Source: Karalla daura
Lineage: Eukaryota; Chordata; Actinopteri; Chaetodontiformes; Leiognathidae
NCBI GenBank assembly: GCA_029224185.1
Contig: CM055189.1
Location: forward strand, 26,099,957-26,163,956
Direction of reading: 5' to 3'
DNA length: 64,000 bases
Shown here: piece by piece, positions 23,001 through 34,326 of the stretch
Position numbering within the stretch: position 1 is the stretch's first letter
Layout of the letters: the number at the start of each line of letters is the position of its first letter
Made by a program: the position numbers and the translations under genes
Notes under the pieces: model-generated
Told to the model about the DNA's origin: nothing
Seen by the model: only the letters and a program-made list of their open reading frames with translations
The model's database searches: none

Positions 23001-26000
23001 TCGGTTAGGCTCACCTCTATACACAGCTCTGGTTGTGGAACCTGTTGGATGGGGGCAGGTGTGGGTTTTCTCATAGTTCCCCAGCTCTCTGCTTATGTAT
23101 TAGATAATGGCAAAAACAGTAGAAACCAGGAGGGAGAAGACGTTGGCTTTGGCTGCTCCACAGTCCCACTACGACGCAGCATAAGGGAAGATATCTACAG
23201 TATAGGTTGCTCTACGCCCACTTTCCAAGTGTCTCTGCAACAGCAGCCACAGAGTCCAGGATCCATTTCTCCTCCATTGGAAATTGTTGCGTCCAACGGT
23301 GAAGGTGCGATGCGAGGTATTACGTCACGTATGGTCATGAGCTCTGGGTAATGATCAAAAGTATAGGATCGGGAGTGCAAGCAGCTGAAATGAGATTTAT
23401 CTGCAAGGCAGCTGGGACCAGCCTGGCAGACGGCTGGACCAGTGACCCTGTCCCAATAAACCAATAGGGGAACAAGGGGTATGTTTGTTTGGTGACTTCT
23501 ATCATTGTCTGCATTTGAAAACTGCAAGCCGTGTATGTTTTTCCCCTTTTGAATGCTCAACAGAGCAGGTACAGCAAGGGGGGGGGGGGGTATTATTATT
23601 ATTATTATTATTATTAGTTTAAACTATAAAAAAGTAGTCGAAATATGTGACATTCAGAGGGAGGAGCTGTAAAGACTGATAGTCAGGAATGACTTCCACT
23701 GGCTGTCAATGTTGCATCTTGGAGGAATGAGGCTCTGACTGGAGGAAAAGCACATTTCATGGTTCACACATTTCTGCACCTGGATTTGTCCCCACGCTCA
23801 AGAGATGAAAATGTAAACGTGAGCTTGTATGATGAGAAGTCATACATGATGACTGAATTCGTTTCCCCTTTCCTCTCCGTCTGTCCCACAGTTCCATGTG
23901 GTGATAGGTGCGCGGGCGGAGGGACTGTACAGTCTGAAGTTCCACTACTGTATGAACAGGTCGCCTGGATATAACTTGCCCTACTCGTTCACCGTAAGTT
24001 GAGTGTTTCTGCGTCGGGACAAATGGCCGGCCGGGCGTGCGTGCGCGCGCCTGAACCTCAGTGAATCGTTCGCAGGTGGAGGTGACGGAGAAGAATCCAG
24101 GTGGTTTCCTCTCTGCAGCAGAAATTCCCCTGTCCCGTCTTTACATTGGAATGGCTGGAGTGTTCTTCACTGCTGCCATGGTCTGGGTGTACATACTCAT
24201 GAAACACAGGTACCTCCACGCACACGCACACACTTCACGTAAAACGTTTTTTTGTTTATGTTCTTTGCTTATTGTGTGATGCTGCACCGTCTTCTTTCTA
24301 AAGACACGCTGAAGAGCATGTTCTGAAAATATCTTTGTTCATTTGCATTTTAAATAAAATGCAGCTGAATCATTTGTTTTGTCACTGCCCCTCTACATCT
24401 CAAACAGAGATGTTATAGGCTTATAGGCCTATAGGCTCTAGGCTGGTTCCACATCTGTCTACCTACCCGACTATCTGGATGGATGGATGGATGGCTAGCT
24501 AGCTAGCTAACTAGCTAACTAGCTAGCTAACTAGCTAACTTCTTCCTTCCTTTCTTCCTTCCTGGAAGAAAGGTGATCATACATGATTTCATTCTGATTT
24601 CATCTGGATACCTCTTAAAATTGATAAGCCAGAGCTGGGAGCTCAGAAGGAGGCTCAGAAGGAGACTGTCTCATTTTTATTTAATTTATTGTTTAAAACC
24701 TGTCCCGTCTACCAGCTTGGCCATGCAGCACAGCACTGAGTGCCTTGGTACTGTATTGTACTCTACAAGAGATGCCTTTCTGATGTAATTTGTTGTAGGA
24801 CAGTTGGTTTAGAGGGAATATGAGCAGATGGAAAGAAGGCAGAAGGCCAGTGATAAGATCAGTGACAACACAAACAGTAATGTAAACATCAACAGTATCA
24901 AAAGCAACAGAAAGAGCAAGCAGCTACAGAATGAGTCAAATTTGTCACTTCATCATTTGTTAAATCCAAAGCGGGAGCTGCTCCTCAAGCTCCCCAGCGC
25001 TAACGACAGCCCCGATTGCCAACTTGCTGTCGGCTGGGTGCAACATAAGCAGTGTTTCGCGTCGTTTCTGGCAATGTATAACGAGACCTGTGTGGTGGAA
25101 GAGCCCCGTTGAGTCACAGAGACATTAGCCGTCGTCCACCGTTGCCTCCAACAAGTCTTTGGTCGGTCAGACGAGTCCTGAGGTTTGCACCCACTCCAGG
25201 TGTTTCGGTGTCGGTGGGTTTCCCCCCCCCCCCACACTAAATGCTCTCTGTCCACCAGTGGCTGGGATCAGACATCATGCATAGTACCGCTTTGGCCACA
25301 CGGAACATCAACTGAGCGGGTCCCAAAAGTTGTACTGGGGAGCAAGCGCTGTTACCAGTTTGAACAGTGTCTGAAGTGCATCACAGTGCTGTACAGTACT
25401 GTATAGCAGAAAAGCATCTTAAAACTACTGCCAACTTCTAGGACTACTGCACTAGTGGCCAGCAAAGTCCGTATATAAGGCCGGTGATTGAGAGCCATAT
25501 GGAGACATAGCACAAGTTCTATTACACAAAGGAAAACCTTTTGAGGTTTCAGAGTGAGAGTTTCAGGCAGTGAGGCAGTAGCTCTGCAACCTATCCACTT
25601 GCCATGTTAACAGACATATCCAATGCAGACCGCCCGCTACATCCTTTGTCTTAACTCTAAATAAAAAAAGAACAATCTTGCGCATGAGTATGAACCAAAT
25701 GGTATACATGAGGCACACGCCAGAGGCGCTGCAGCTTTTGTCCACACCCGTGTTGCAGAGACGTGCCGGCCATGGCAGCCCTGCAACATCCATGAGCATT
25801 GAAGTCCCTCCTCATCTTAGATAATTCCAAACTGTCACGAGGTGACTTCTCGCGGTTTGTTGCCAGTTCTAAAATCCCCTCACTTGGGCCCTTCCAGGAG
25901 TCCACTTCTTCACAGCGCCCCCATGGCAACCACATGGTTGCACCTTGCATTTGACACAAACAACTCATGATTGTCATGCTCACGAGCCAGAGTGGCTCCT

Positions 26001-29000
26001 AGGGTTTAAGTCCTGGGAGCTTCTACGTCTACATCAGGAGGCCAGTTGCTTTAAAAGCCTATTATACTATTGCCGTGGTGGTAATGGCAGATGAGGTGGC
26101 ATTCGACAGAGCGGTATCAGAGTGGGCATTAAGGAGAGCAGAAGTTTTTAGGGTTGCTTTTCCCCATCACGGTAACACAAAAGTCAAAGGCATCGCGCAC
26201 TATTCCACACCTAGCTGCACTCGATTGTTTGCATTTGGTTGCTCTGCAGTAAATGCAGCATGAGGCTCTGTGACTCCATTGATGAGACCGCTCGTGAATC
26301 TAAACTCTTTTTTTTCACAGATACAGCGTCTTTAAGATCCACTGGCTAATGGCAGCGCTGGCCTTCACCAAGTCCACGTCATTGGTCTTCCACAGTGTAA
26401 GTGTGATCATGACATATTTGGATGTGATTTTTGTCCTGATACCTATGATGCCTGAATTATTTGTGTTTATTCTAACTTGTGTCTTAAGTTAGGGCAGATA
26501 CGCTTAATGCAAACTCAAAAGCCGGACAGAGAAAGTGTCATCCCTGTCAAGGTCTGACACACAACTATGTAGTAGCTGCTTGTCAGGGTTCAAGTTTGCG
26601 GTAAATGTGCTACACCGTACTGAATGCTGCTAATTTGCTAGTCAGTGCTCCGTGGTCCATCAAAAATAGAACCCCGTTCTAAATAGAAATAGATCGTATC
26701 CATAAAAATCCATTAAACTGATAGTTAAGTGACGGCCGGAATACGGAACTGTAAAAAGAGAGGTTAGTAAAGGAACAGGCCTGTGACTAGCTTGTGATCA
26801 GCTATTAGTCACATTAAGTCTACTTGAAGCATTTAAGCTGCAGCCCGTATGACTTGCCTCTTGTGTTGTTTTGTCAAAACTGTTGCACAGTGACTCTGAA
26901 TTTAAAACTGTAATTTCTGCATTTATTATCAAAGTCTTTATCAATGATGCAGTGAAAAATGCAGCGCAAGTCTTGTGCGAAATCGGGAGTGTTGAGTGTC
27001 GACGTTGATTCGTACTCGGCACGTCCTCTACGCGTGTCTTTATTACTTCCTTTCCACACTGTACATACATGTGATGCCTCATTCTGTTCGTGCATTGTCT
27101 CCTTTTTGTTTCCCTTTCAGATCAACTACCACTTCATCAACACCAAGGGGCATCCTATTGAAGGCTGGGCCGTCATGTATTATATCACACACCTGTAAGT
27201 ACAAGCATCCCGGAGCGGTGCATGGAATGCTGCTCAAGGCTGCTTTGCGTTTGCGTCAGTCCAACACCTTTTCATTGCTTTACTCCCAGACTGAAGGGGG
27301 CACTCCTGTTCATCACACTGGCCCTGATTGGCACCGGCTGGGCATTCGTTAAGTACATCCTGTCTGACAAGGAAAAGAAGATCTTCATGATCGTCATTCC
27401 CCTACAGGTGTGTGTGTGTGTGTTAGTGTGTGTCTGTGTGTGTACTTGCACATGCACGAGTTGTGTGCGACCGTTTAATCTCAGTGAATTTGACGATGTG
27501 ACAAAAGCCATTTGTCCTGCAGGTCCTCGCTAATGTTGCCTACATCATCATTGAGTCAACCGAGGAAGGCTCTAGCGAATACAACCTGTGGAAGGAGATC
27601 CTCTTCCTGGTTGACCTCATCTGCTGTGGAGCCATCCTTTTTCCTGTGGTTTGGTCAGTGTGTGTGCAAGACGCGTGTGTGTGTGTGTGCGTGCGTGTTA
27701 GGTCTGCCAGTTCTATTTTTTGCGAACAAAATATATGATTAGTATTGTGCATAAACAGCTGTCTAGGCTTTGTTCTGTTTTGAAGGGACCAAGTTGCAGG
27801 GCCTGGGGAATGCATAAACAAGCAGACGCATTTCCCAGGACCAGCAACGCTAGGAACCCTATCATTTTGGGGTTTTTTTTCCTTTTTTTTTTTTTTTTGT
27901 TTCTTTTTTCCACTTTTGTTTTTCCATTGATAAAAATGTTACTGCAGGCCAAACCAAATTCCATAACCCCCCGGGTATGGAATTTGGTGGGTTGGTCCAT
28001 AACCCTGCCCATGCCGTATCCGCCTGAAGGGGGCGCTAAAGTGGAGGCCAACATGATTTGGCCTGTAGCTCCAACACATTACGTCTTCCATCGACAGATT
28101 CCGTGAATCGAGCGTGCCTAACGTAGGCCACACCCAATTCACCCCAATCTCATTCATAGCTAATGCCATCCACAGCAAATTTTAGCTCTTGCTTGGCATC
28201 GTACCATGAGGCTGTGAGTCAAATGTGGTGCATGTCAGCCTTCAGGGAGCTCTCCAAACATGGGGAGAAATGTATATCTTTTAAAGCGTTACCCTAGTTT
28301 CTATAATATTTGGTTGGTATGATGGAGGGCCATTCCTGAGGTCATATGTACAAGTTAGCCGTGATCAGTCAACGGAGGTGTGGCGTATCACGACTAAGTA
28401 ATGAGGACGCATTTGCTGGCCTTTTCAATGGCTTTGAAGAACTCCTATCTTCATGAAATTGGATAAACAGGTCAGGGATGGCCAGCTCTTAGACGTTACA
28501 GCGGCACCTGTAAGCTGTAGACACACATCCCATCGTAACAAACTCAGTGTCGGGATTTAATCTCATCAACTTTATGACTTGATGTTGTATGACTGTGATC
28601 TCAATGGCTTTGTTTCATATGGTCATTGTGGACATGGGTTCGAGTCGCACAGGGAGGCTCGGTCCCTGTCCCTGCTTGCGTTTCTCGCTTTTCCTCATGT
28701 CATCTGTAATCCTTGCAGGTCTATCCGTCACCTTCAAGAGGCTTCAAGCACCGATGGGAAAGGTGAGGGCCAGTTGCAGCCGAAAAGAGCTCAGGGGTCG
28801 TGGACTTCCTACTTTTTTTTGTGAAATGTATTCTCTGTTTTTACGTTCCAGCTGCCATGAATCTGGAGAAGCTCAAGCTCTTCCGTCATTATTATGTGAT
28901 GGTAATGAGAGATGAAGCCGCAGCACTGCTGTTCAGCACTGTACAATAATCGTCTGCCATTTTTAACGTTCATTTTCTCCTTTTCGTAGATCGTATGCTA

Positions 29001-30774
29001 CATTTACTTCACGCGGATCATAGCCATCCTGCTCAAGGTCACCATGCCGTTTCAGTGGCAGTGGTGCTATGAGGTGAGACCTCATCGCTTCGCACGCTCA
29101 CCTCGAGGATGTTCTGCTCTATGGCTTTGCAAAAAGTTCCCACTGTAACATGCAAACTGAATTAGTCGGTTAATCGGTCATCTGTCAATGTATGCATCTA
29201 GCCATCTATCTATGCGTCTCTCTTATCTGCCTCTATATCTACCCGCCTAGCTAAAAAACACCTGATTGGGTCTTGTTCATAGGCACTCAACAGTGACCGG
29301 GCAGAGTTAGCTTTAGGTTAAGTTTTACTGTTGTAAGTCCTTTTTCATTCTATTGAACAAATGATCAAGAATGCCGTCCTTTCTCTTCATTACTGTTGTA
29401 ATGAAGAAATGTTAAACAAGCTACACATTAATGTGCTGTCAATGTAAATGACTATGAGCTCTGCGTTGTCTGTGTATGATGTCATTAATATGCGTCACGC
29501 ATGTGTATGCGTGCTTGATAGAAGAAGTGAGTTCATTTTGAAAGAATACACCACGTCTCAGTGATGTGTGTTGGCTAACAGTAGTTTGTTAGACGTCTGA
29601 TTTGCACATATATCAGTTCATTAGAGATGCTCAGCTTTACTGTTCCATTAACTTATGTTCTATATATATAAGCATCTTTACACACTATTTGGGTGAGGGA
29701 AGCAGCTGTGGGAGTGCATCTCTGTACCGCCATCTGAGCCGCTGCTTCTTCTTGTTGTTCATGCGTGGTTTAAGAACTCCCCTGCCATGTGTCCTTTAAC
29801 GCGCTCCCATCGCCTCTCCAGTTCTTGGTGGAGGTGTCTACGCTGATCTTTTTCGTGCTGACCGGCTATAAGTTCAGACCGGCCTCCAACAACCCGTATC
29901 TCCAGCTTCCCCAGGACGAGGACGACGTAGAGGCAGACGAAGTGTGAGTACCCGCCATCAGGCTCGCCGTCAGCCCTCCCCGTCTTTTTATTTGACATCA
30001 CACATGATCACTGTGGGATTTAGGGATCTTTAAAACGTTCAGTGAGCGCCGAGTCAATGAAATGTTTCACTCGTGGCCCATTTCCTTTTCGTCCTCACGT
30101 TGTAGAATTATCGATCAAAGCCCTTTGTCCTCTCTGTAACTGGCTGGGCCCGTCAGACACGCGTGTGTGGCAGCTATGGCAGTAAATCAGCAGGGCACAC
30201 AGTGAGTCTAGGAAACGGTGTACGTACTCTGAGCAATATGGTTGCAGAGTCGCAGGGAAAGCGGAGTACTCCTAAAATGTCGGCGTGTGCTCACTCGATG
30301 AATGAGAGCCATTAGGTCCTGAGTATTGCTGCAGAAAACCTCTGAAAAGAAGAATCATTTGGGTCCATATTAAGTAGAGCTGCCACTATTATATTTGTTG
30401 TTGATTAACCTATTCATTATTTTGATTAATCGATTAGTTATTTGGGTTTAAAAAGTATGCAAAAACTGTGAAAACTGTTGAAACGCCTCTTCCACAAAAC
30501 GATACATTGACTACAAATGTACAGAAACGCAAACGAATTATTAACATGACCTGAAGTGTCTAACCCTTTCTAAGCAAGGGTGCGTACAAATCCTGCTTCA
30601 AATATGCAAGTGTTTGTCTCCAGAGATTGCGAGAGCATGTGCGTGTTTGTGAGCGCCTCTCTCCTCTCGTTTGCCCCGCGCATCAGAGTGACAGAGTCGG
30701 GGGCGCTGGAGGGCATTTCCAAAGTCAAGAAAACCTGCAACGGACGCGATCGCCAAAAGGAATCCACCCTGTGA
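20027..30774 (+). CDS. gpr108: GPR108/GPR107-family seven-transmembrane Golgi protein, 18 exons, 561 aa
   Basis: Exons: 20027-20122, 20398-20517, 21278-21328, 21464-21555, 21651-21721, 21825-21994, 22075-22137, 23892-23993, 24076-24209, 26321-26396, 27121-27194, 27290-27407, 27523-27653, 28719-28762, 28852-28901, 28990-29073, 29822-29943, 30687-30774; total 1,686 nt. A signal peptide (MAVAHRSCVVAGYTILLLLA) leads a luminal GOLD-like domain (NNFGFYANGTLDV, GFSLSRSRVNG, FHVVIGARAEGLYSLKF). An acidic, low-complexity linker at about residues 144-200 interrupts it. Seven membrane helices lie at about residues 275-510 (IHWLMAALAFTKS, LLKGALLFITLALIGTGWAF, VLANVAYIIIESTEEG, AILFPVVWSIRHLQEAS, KFRPASNNPYLQLPQ). 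The C-tail ends GISKVKKTCNGRDRQKESTL. The FHVVIG luminal motif favours GPR108 over GPR107, though parts of the core resemble GPR107. The exon 13 donor must be GTCAGT (after 27653) for the frame to hold. Family members work in Golgi/TGN trafficking. Confidence 0.93.
22770..23351 (+). mobile_element. RTE-type retrotransposon 5' (endonuclease) fragment in gpr108 intron 7
   Basis: A 194-codon open frame contains GTLNVASLVGTLPELVQEVG, then KFRLDSVRLTSIHSSGCGT, then AGVGFLIVPQLSAYVLD. These match the start of the endonuclease domain of the same abundant fish element whose RT relic lies at 9800-11295 (GTLNV...LxExxRxRLDIxGLTSTH...GVGLLIAPQLS). The frame after AYVLD no longer matches, so it is a 5' fragment and not a host gene. 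Confidence 0.7.
23578..23616. repeat. poly-G followed by (TTA)n microsatellite
   Basis: A run of G residues then tattatta repeats inside gpr108 intron 7. Confidence 0.9.
24477..24563. repeat. Compound microsatellite (GGAT)n-(GCTA/ACTA)n-(TTCC)n
   Basis: Three adjacent tetranucleotide tracts in gpr108 intron 9: ggatggatgg, then gctagctaactagcta, then ttccttcctttcttcc. The composite structure is visible directly. Confidence 0.9.
27953..27988. repeat. Inverted repeat, 13-bp perfect arms, in gpr108 intron 13
   Basis: accaaattccata (27953-27965) pairs with tatggaatttggt (27976-27988) around a C/G-rich 10-nt centre. It is flanked by 'gcaggccaa' and 'ggttggtccataaccctgcc', which suggests a larger decayed fold-back element. 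Confidence 0.6.
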
Positions 30775-31137
30775 GCGCGAAGCGGCATCCTTCCGGGGGA
30801 CGGGGAACCACTCGACATTCCCAGGCTCGCTGGTACCAAGGGGTGAACGTGGACTTGAGGCCCTCCCCACCCCCCAGTGACCGCCTTCCTTTCGAAACTC
30901 TCGTTTCACCAGTGGTTGCAATGTCTGTGCCCACTGTCTGGCTATGCAAAAAACAAAAAAACAAAAAACAAAACTTTGGCGGATGCTCTCCAGTTCCTTA
31001 GAACGTCTCCGCCCAGACACTACGAGATTTTAGTTGGAGACGGGAATGGGTGGAGATATGGAAAGCGGCTCTGAAGTTCTTTCACGTTTTACTTCTCTTT
31101 CGCGCTCGCTTTCTCTCTTTCTCTGTCTCCTTCCGCC

Positions 31138-31235
31138 CACCCCACCCTACCCTACCCTACCCCACCCCACCCTACCCTATCCCACCCTACCCCACCCCAC
31201 CCTACCCTACCCTACCCCCCCCTACCCTCTCCCCC
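31138..31235. repeat. (CCCTA/CCCCA)n pentanucleotide low-complexity tract
   Basis: About 95 bp of tandem CCCTA and CCCCA variants. It is not the TTAGGG/CCCTAA hexamer of vertebrate telomeres. Confidence 0.9.
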
Positions 31236-32383
31236 ATCCCCCTCCAAAGATGATTATCATTTTAGAAAAACATTTGTTTTTGTTGTGTTAATATTGGTTA
31301 TTTAAACGGTACTTCTTCCTCTTGGCAGTACTTTTTCAATGGTAATGAGTGTGTGTGTGTGTGTGTGTGAGTGTGTGAAAATGCAAGACAAAATACAGAA
31401 TTTGGATGGTGATTTTATTTTCTCTTCCCTCTGGTGACCTATACTCAGGTAAAAGGCTAATCCGTATGATTTCAAATTTCGGCAACGAACGTTTGCAGGG
31501 GTCAGTCACACCCGAACAGACCATGCACACAGCAGAACACGCGTCTGTCTCTCTCGTACATCTTTGATTTATATATTGAAATATACAGATCTGAGAGGTT
31601 GTATGTTTTAATATATGTTCTTAATGCATATTGAAGTGATATTTCAGTATTATTGTTTGTGTTGGGAGAGTTGGGAGGTCCTCCCAGTCCATAACATGGA
31701 CCGTTGCTGTAATTTAATGCTTAAGTGGTTGAGGTTAGATGACGATGTGGTCAAACCAGAGGTCTTGATCAATTTCCGAAATTACCAGAACAGCAGCCCC
31801 TCTTATGTCCAACTGCAGCCTTCTTATTTTTATATTTTTATTTATTTCTTTTTTTTTTTTTTTGTCGAGCTGTGCCAGTCTGGGGAGAGGGGTGGAAAGA
31901 CCTAACTGATTTTCAAATTGATCTGCTTTTGGTTTAACCCTCTTGCTCTTGATGTGAAGCTGATTTTACTAATTATCGATGGCATATTGATGAAAAGATC
32001 AGAAACGGGTTCATCCAAGCAGCATAGATGGCCAATTGTAAATAATTTATAGATGATCTTTGATGAAGAGGATGCGTGTTACGCTTTCACAAGAACTGCA
32101 TACAGGCTTTGTCGAAGTGAACCGCTGACGGCTACGACTGGCTCAGTTTCAATGAGATTTCTTGATTCTTAAATAGACAAATGGGAAGAGAGCGCGAAGA
32201 GTCCAGGACAGACTACTTAGAGCTGCAAGCACTTCTGAACAGGTACCGCACAGTGTTTACAGGCTGTTCTCATGTCTTCAGGTTCTTGGTGGAGGACGGC
32301 AGTAACTAGTCTGTAAACCGGGTTGAGCAGAGGATGTTTGTGCATGTTGTAGAGAGCCATTTGGTGTTTGTGTGAAATGTCAC

Positions 32384-32389
32384 AATAAA
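32384..32389 (+). terminator. gpr108: Candidate polyadenylation signal AATAAA of gpr108
   Basis: AATAAA followed directly by a GT-rich stretch (gctggtgttcttg), the usual vertebrate arrangement. Use by gpr108 implies a 3' UTR of about 1.6 kb and is inference. Confidence 0.45.
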
Positions 32390-33264
32390 GCTGGTGTTCT
32401 TGAAAGGTCTGGCGAAGATGCTGTACAGTCATTTCTTCAAGCACTTTTTTTTTTTTGCCACCCCCAATATGGCTGAAATTGAATCACTCGCACAAGTCGA
32501 TGCCACTCCATGCAAATGAACCATCCCCGTCTACTGAATGGTTTCAGTCACAACGCGGTACAAAAGTCCAGGTCAGTGTTGGTATATTGATGAAGGATCC
32601 AAGGTCTCAAGATTCAATCCCTGAAGTGACCAAGCATTTCAGCGGTCATATAAAAAGTATATGCCGCATTGGCTTCCGGGGTGCAAGAAATGCAACCGGT
32701 CAACCCATCCATAAGCCAGAGCAGCAGCACAAGACACAAGATGCCAGACTCGGCGGACTTGGGGCTCAGGGAATACCTTTTGCAAGTAAGGGTGAATATT
32801 ATTAGTCGTATTTTGTGAGTACTAATGTACCATATTCATGACCAGCAGTGAAATTGTAGCTTAGCTAGGCTGTGCACTGGGTGGTGTTCATTTGGCTATG
32901 AAGGCTAATTGAGATTTCATAAATTATAATTACATATACAATAACTCGGATTACAACTCACACAAGAATGCTACTGAGTAAATAAAACAAATATTACTGG
33001 TATAATACACTGGTACTGGTACTGGTATATACAGCGACCAGCAAATTCAACACAGGTGGCATAGACTGTATTATTGCTACCGAGACTGAGGACATTGAAG
33101 GCTCCTATTGCATACTGCCTGACAAAGTCTGTCACCAGACACACAAATGGTCCTTCTAGGTCATGCATGTCAAACAATGGTCAACAGTAAATCGATATTC
33201 TTAAACTTTAATTATATTCTTAACAATTTCAGTTTTCACACTGAAGCTTGTGGAAGCCCTCTCC

Positions 33265-33877
33265 CGCCACGTGGGAAAATGTTAAAAAAAAAAGTCAGAT
33301 AAAGTCAAAATAGTGAGATACCTAAATCGAAATTATGATCTACTAAGTCGTAATTTTGAGATAATAAATCAAAATTATGAGATACTAAGCTTTAATTATG
33401 AGATAGTAGGTCAAAATGATGAGATACTAATGATGCATCAGAAATGACGCATCATGATGGTCATGAAGTGATGGACAGAAATGTGGTCAATCTCTGCGCT
33501 CCCAAACGTTTGAGACGGCGCGTTTATGTCAGTCGTTGTCAGTCATGTATGACATGTAGACGACTGTAACGGGTTGAAGCCGGACGGCATATGCATTGTA
33601 GCGTAGGGTGACCAGACGTCCCGGATTTTCGGGGACAGTCCCCGATTTTGAATGGCAGAGAAAAAAAGTCGCACGGAATGCAGAGAGACGAAACGTCCCC
33701 GGTCGAGAACAGGTCTGAGGCAGTAGCACCCCCCCCCGCACCCACGATCGACCATAATTTTGACACACTATCTCATAATTTCGATTGAGTATCTCTTCAT
33801 TTTGACTCCTATCTCATAATTACGACTTAGTATCTCGTGATTTTGATTTAGTCTGACTTTTTCCCCCCCAAGTGGCG
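33265..33877. mobile_element. 613-bp inverted-repeat element with arrays of 21-bp units at both ends
   Basis: The outer ends are CGCCACGTGGGAAAA on the left and the mirror of CGCCACTTGGGGGGG on the right, followed on each side by AAAGTCAGAnnAA. Inside, six head-to-tail units of about 21 bp (consensus aagtcaaaattatgagatact) run from 33302 to 33428. Five inverted units (agtatctcataattttgactt) run from about 33752 to 33850. The unique centre includes 'gggtgaccagacgtcccggatttt', a string common in fish repeats. No coding potential. Best explained as a non-autonomous DNA transposon with subterminal repeats; superfamily unknown. Confidence 0.75.
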
Positions 33878-33939
33878 CAAATGGGGTTCCATACAGCTGA
33901 CGCCAATTGATTTATCATTGACTTCTTTTTTTTTAAGGT

Positions 33940-34326
33940 TTCCAAGTTAATAAAGTGTCAAAGCAGCATACCCAGTTCGACCGCACGTGTCTCGCCCAGC
34001 GGCGAAATGGTGACAGTTTAAAAGGACCTGACCCCACGAAATCGCCATTGTGGACGCATTGTGGCGCTCCCGCTTTCTGCTGCGTCACGCCCGCACGCAC
34101 ACACCAGCGCTCCGGTTTGGGCCCCCCCCCCCCCGGTTTGCTCGCTCAGCCCCTCCCTCCGGCGAGCATCGGGCGGACGCAGGTCCTCCCCACTGCAGCG
34201 CACACATCACAGTGCAGCAGACTGCAGTCTCCGTCACACACCCTTGTCCTCCTTCACTTCACACCCCCCCCCCCTCCCTGCAATCCCCCTGGCAGGTGGA
34301 CCGGACACACGCGGGGTCGGGACAAT
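33940..34326 (+). promoter_or_regulatory. CpG/C-rich promoter and 5' UTR exon of the SOUL-family gene
   Basis: The region just upstream of the split ATG is GC- and CpG-rich (cgcactgcagcgcac, cggcgagcatcgggcggacgc) with poly-C tracts, in contrast to AT-rich flanks. Exon 1 ends GGGACAAT|GTGAGT at 34326. No TATA box was identified. Extent is approximate. Confidence 0.5.

Larger units (their letters stand above)
30775..33264 (+). other. gpr108 3' UTR and downstream spacer
   Basis: From the gpr108 stop to about 32410 is the likely 3' UTR, containing the C-rich pentamer tract (31138-31235), a TG run (31349-31377) and a T-tract (about 31850-31863), ending near a consensus polyadenylation signal. 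From 32410 to 33264 nothing is recognised. Confidence 0.5.

Noticed and set aside
22767..23351. 194-codon + strand frame as a possible host gene
   Set aside because: It matches the endonuclease start of a fish RTE element and lies within a gpr108 intron.
28620..28665. tRNA-like B box (ggttcgagtcgc)
   Set aside because: No matching A box at the right spacing and no cloverleaf could be drawn. At most a trace of a tRNA-derived SINE.
31138..31235. Interstitial telomeric repeat
   Set aside because: Unit is a pentamer (CCCTA/CCCCA), not the CCCTAA hexamer.
33302..33428. CRISPR-like array of 21-bp repeats
   Set aside because: Units are contiguous without spacers, imperfect, mirrored in inverted orientation 320 bp away, and in a vertebrate genome.
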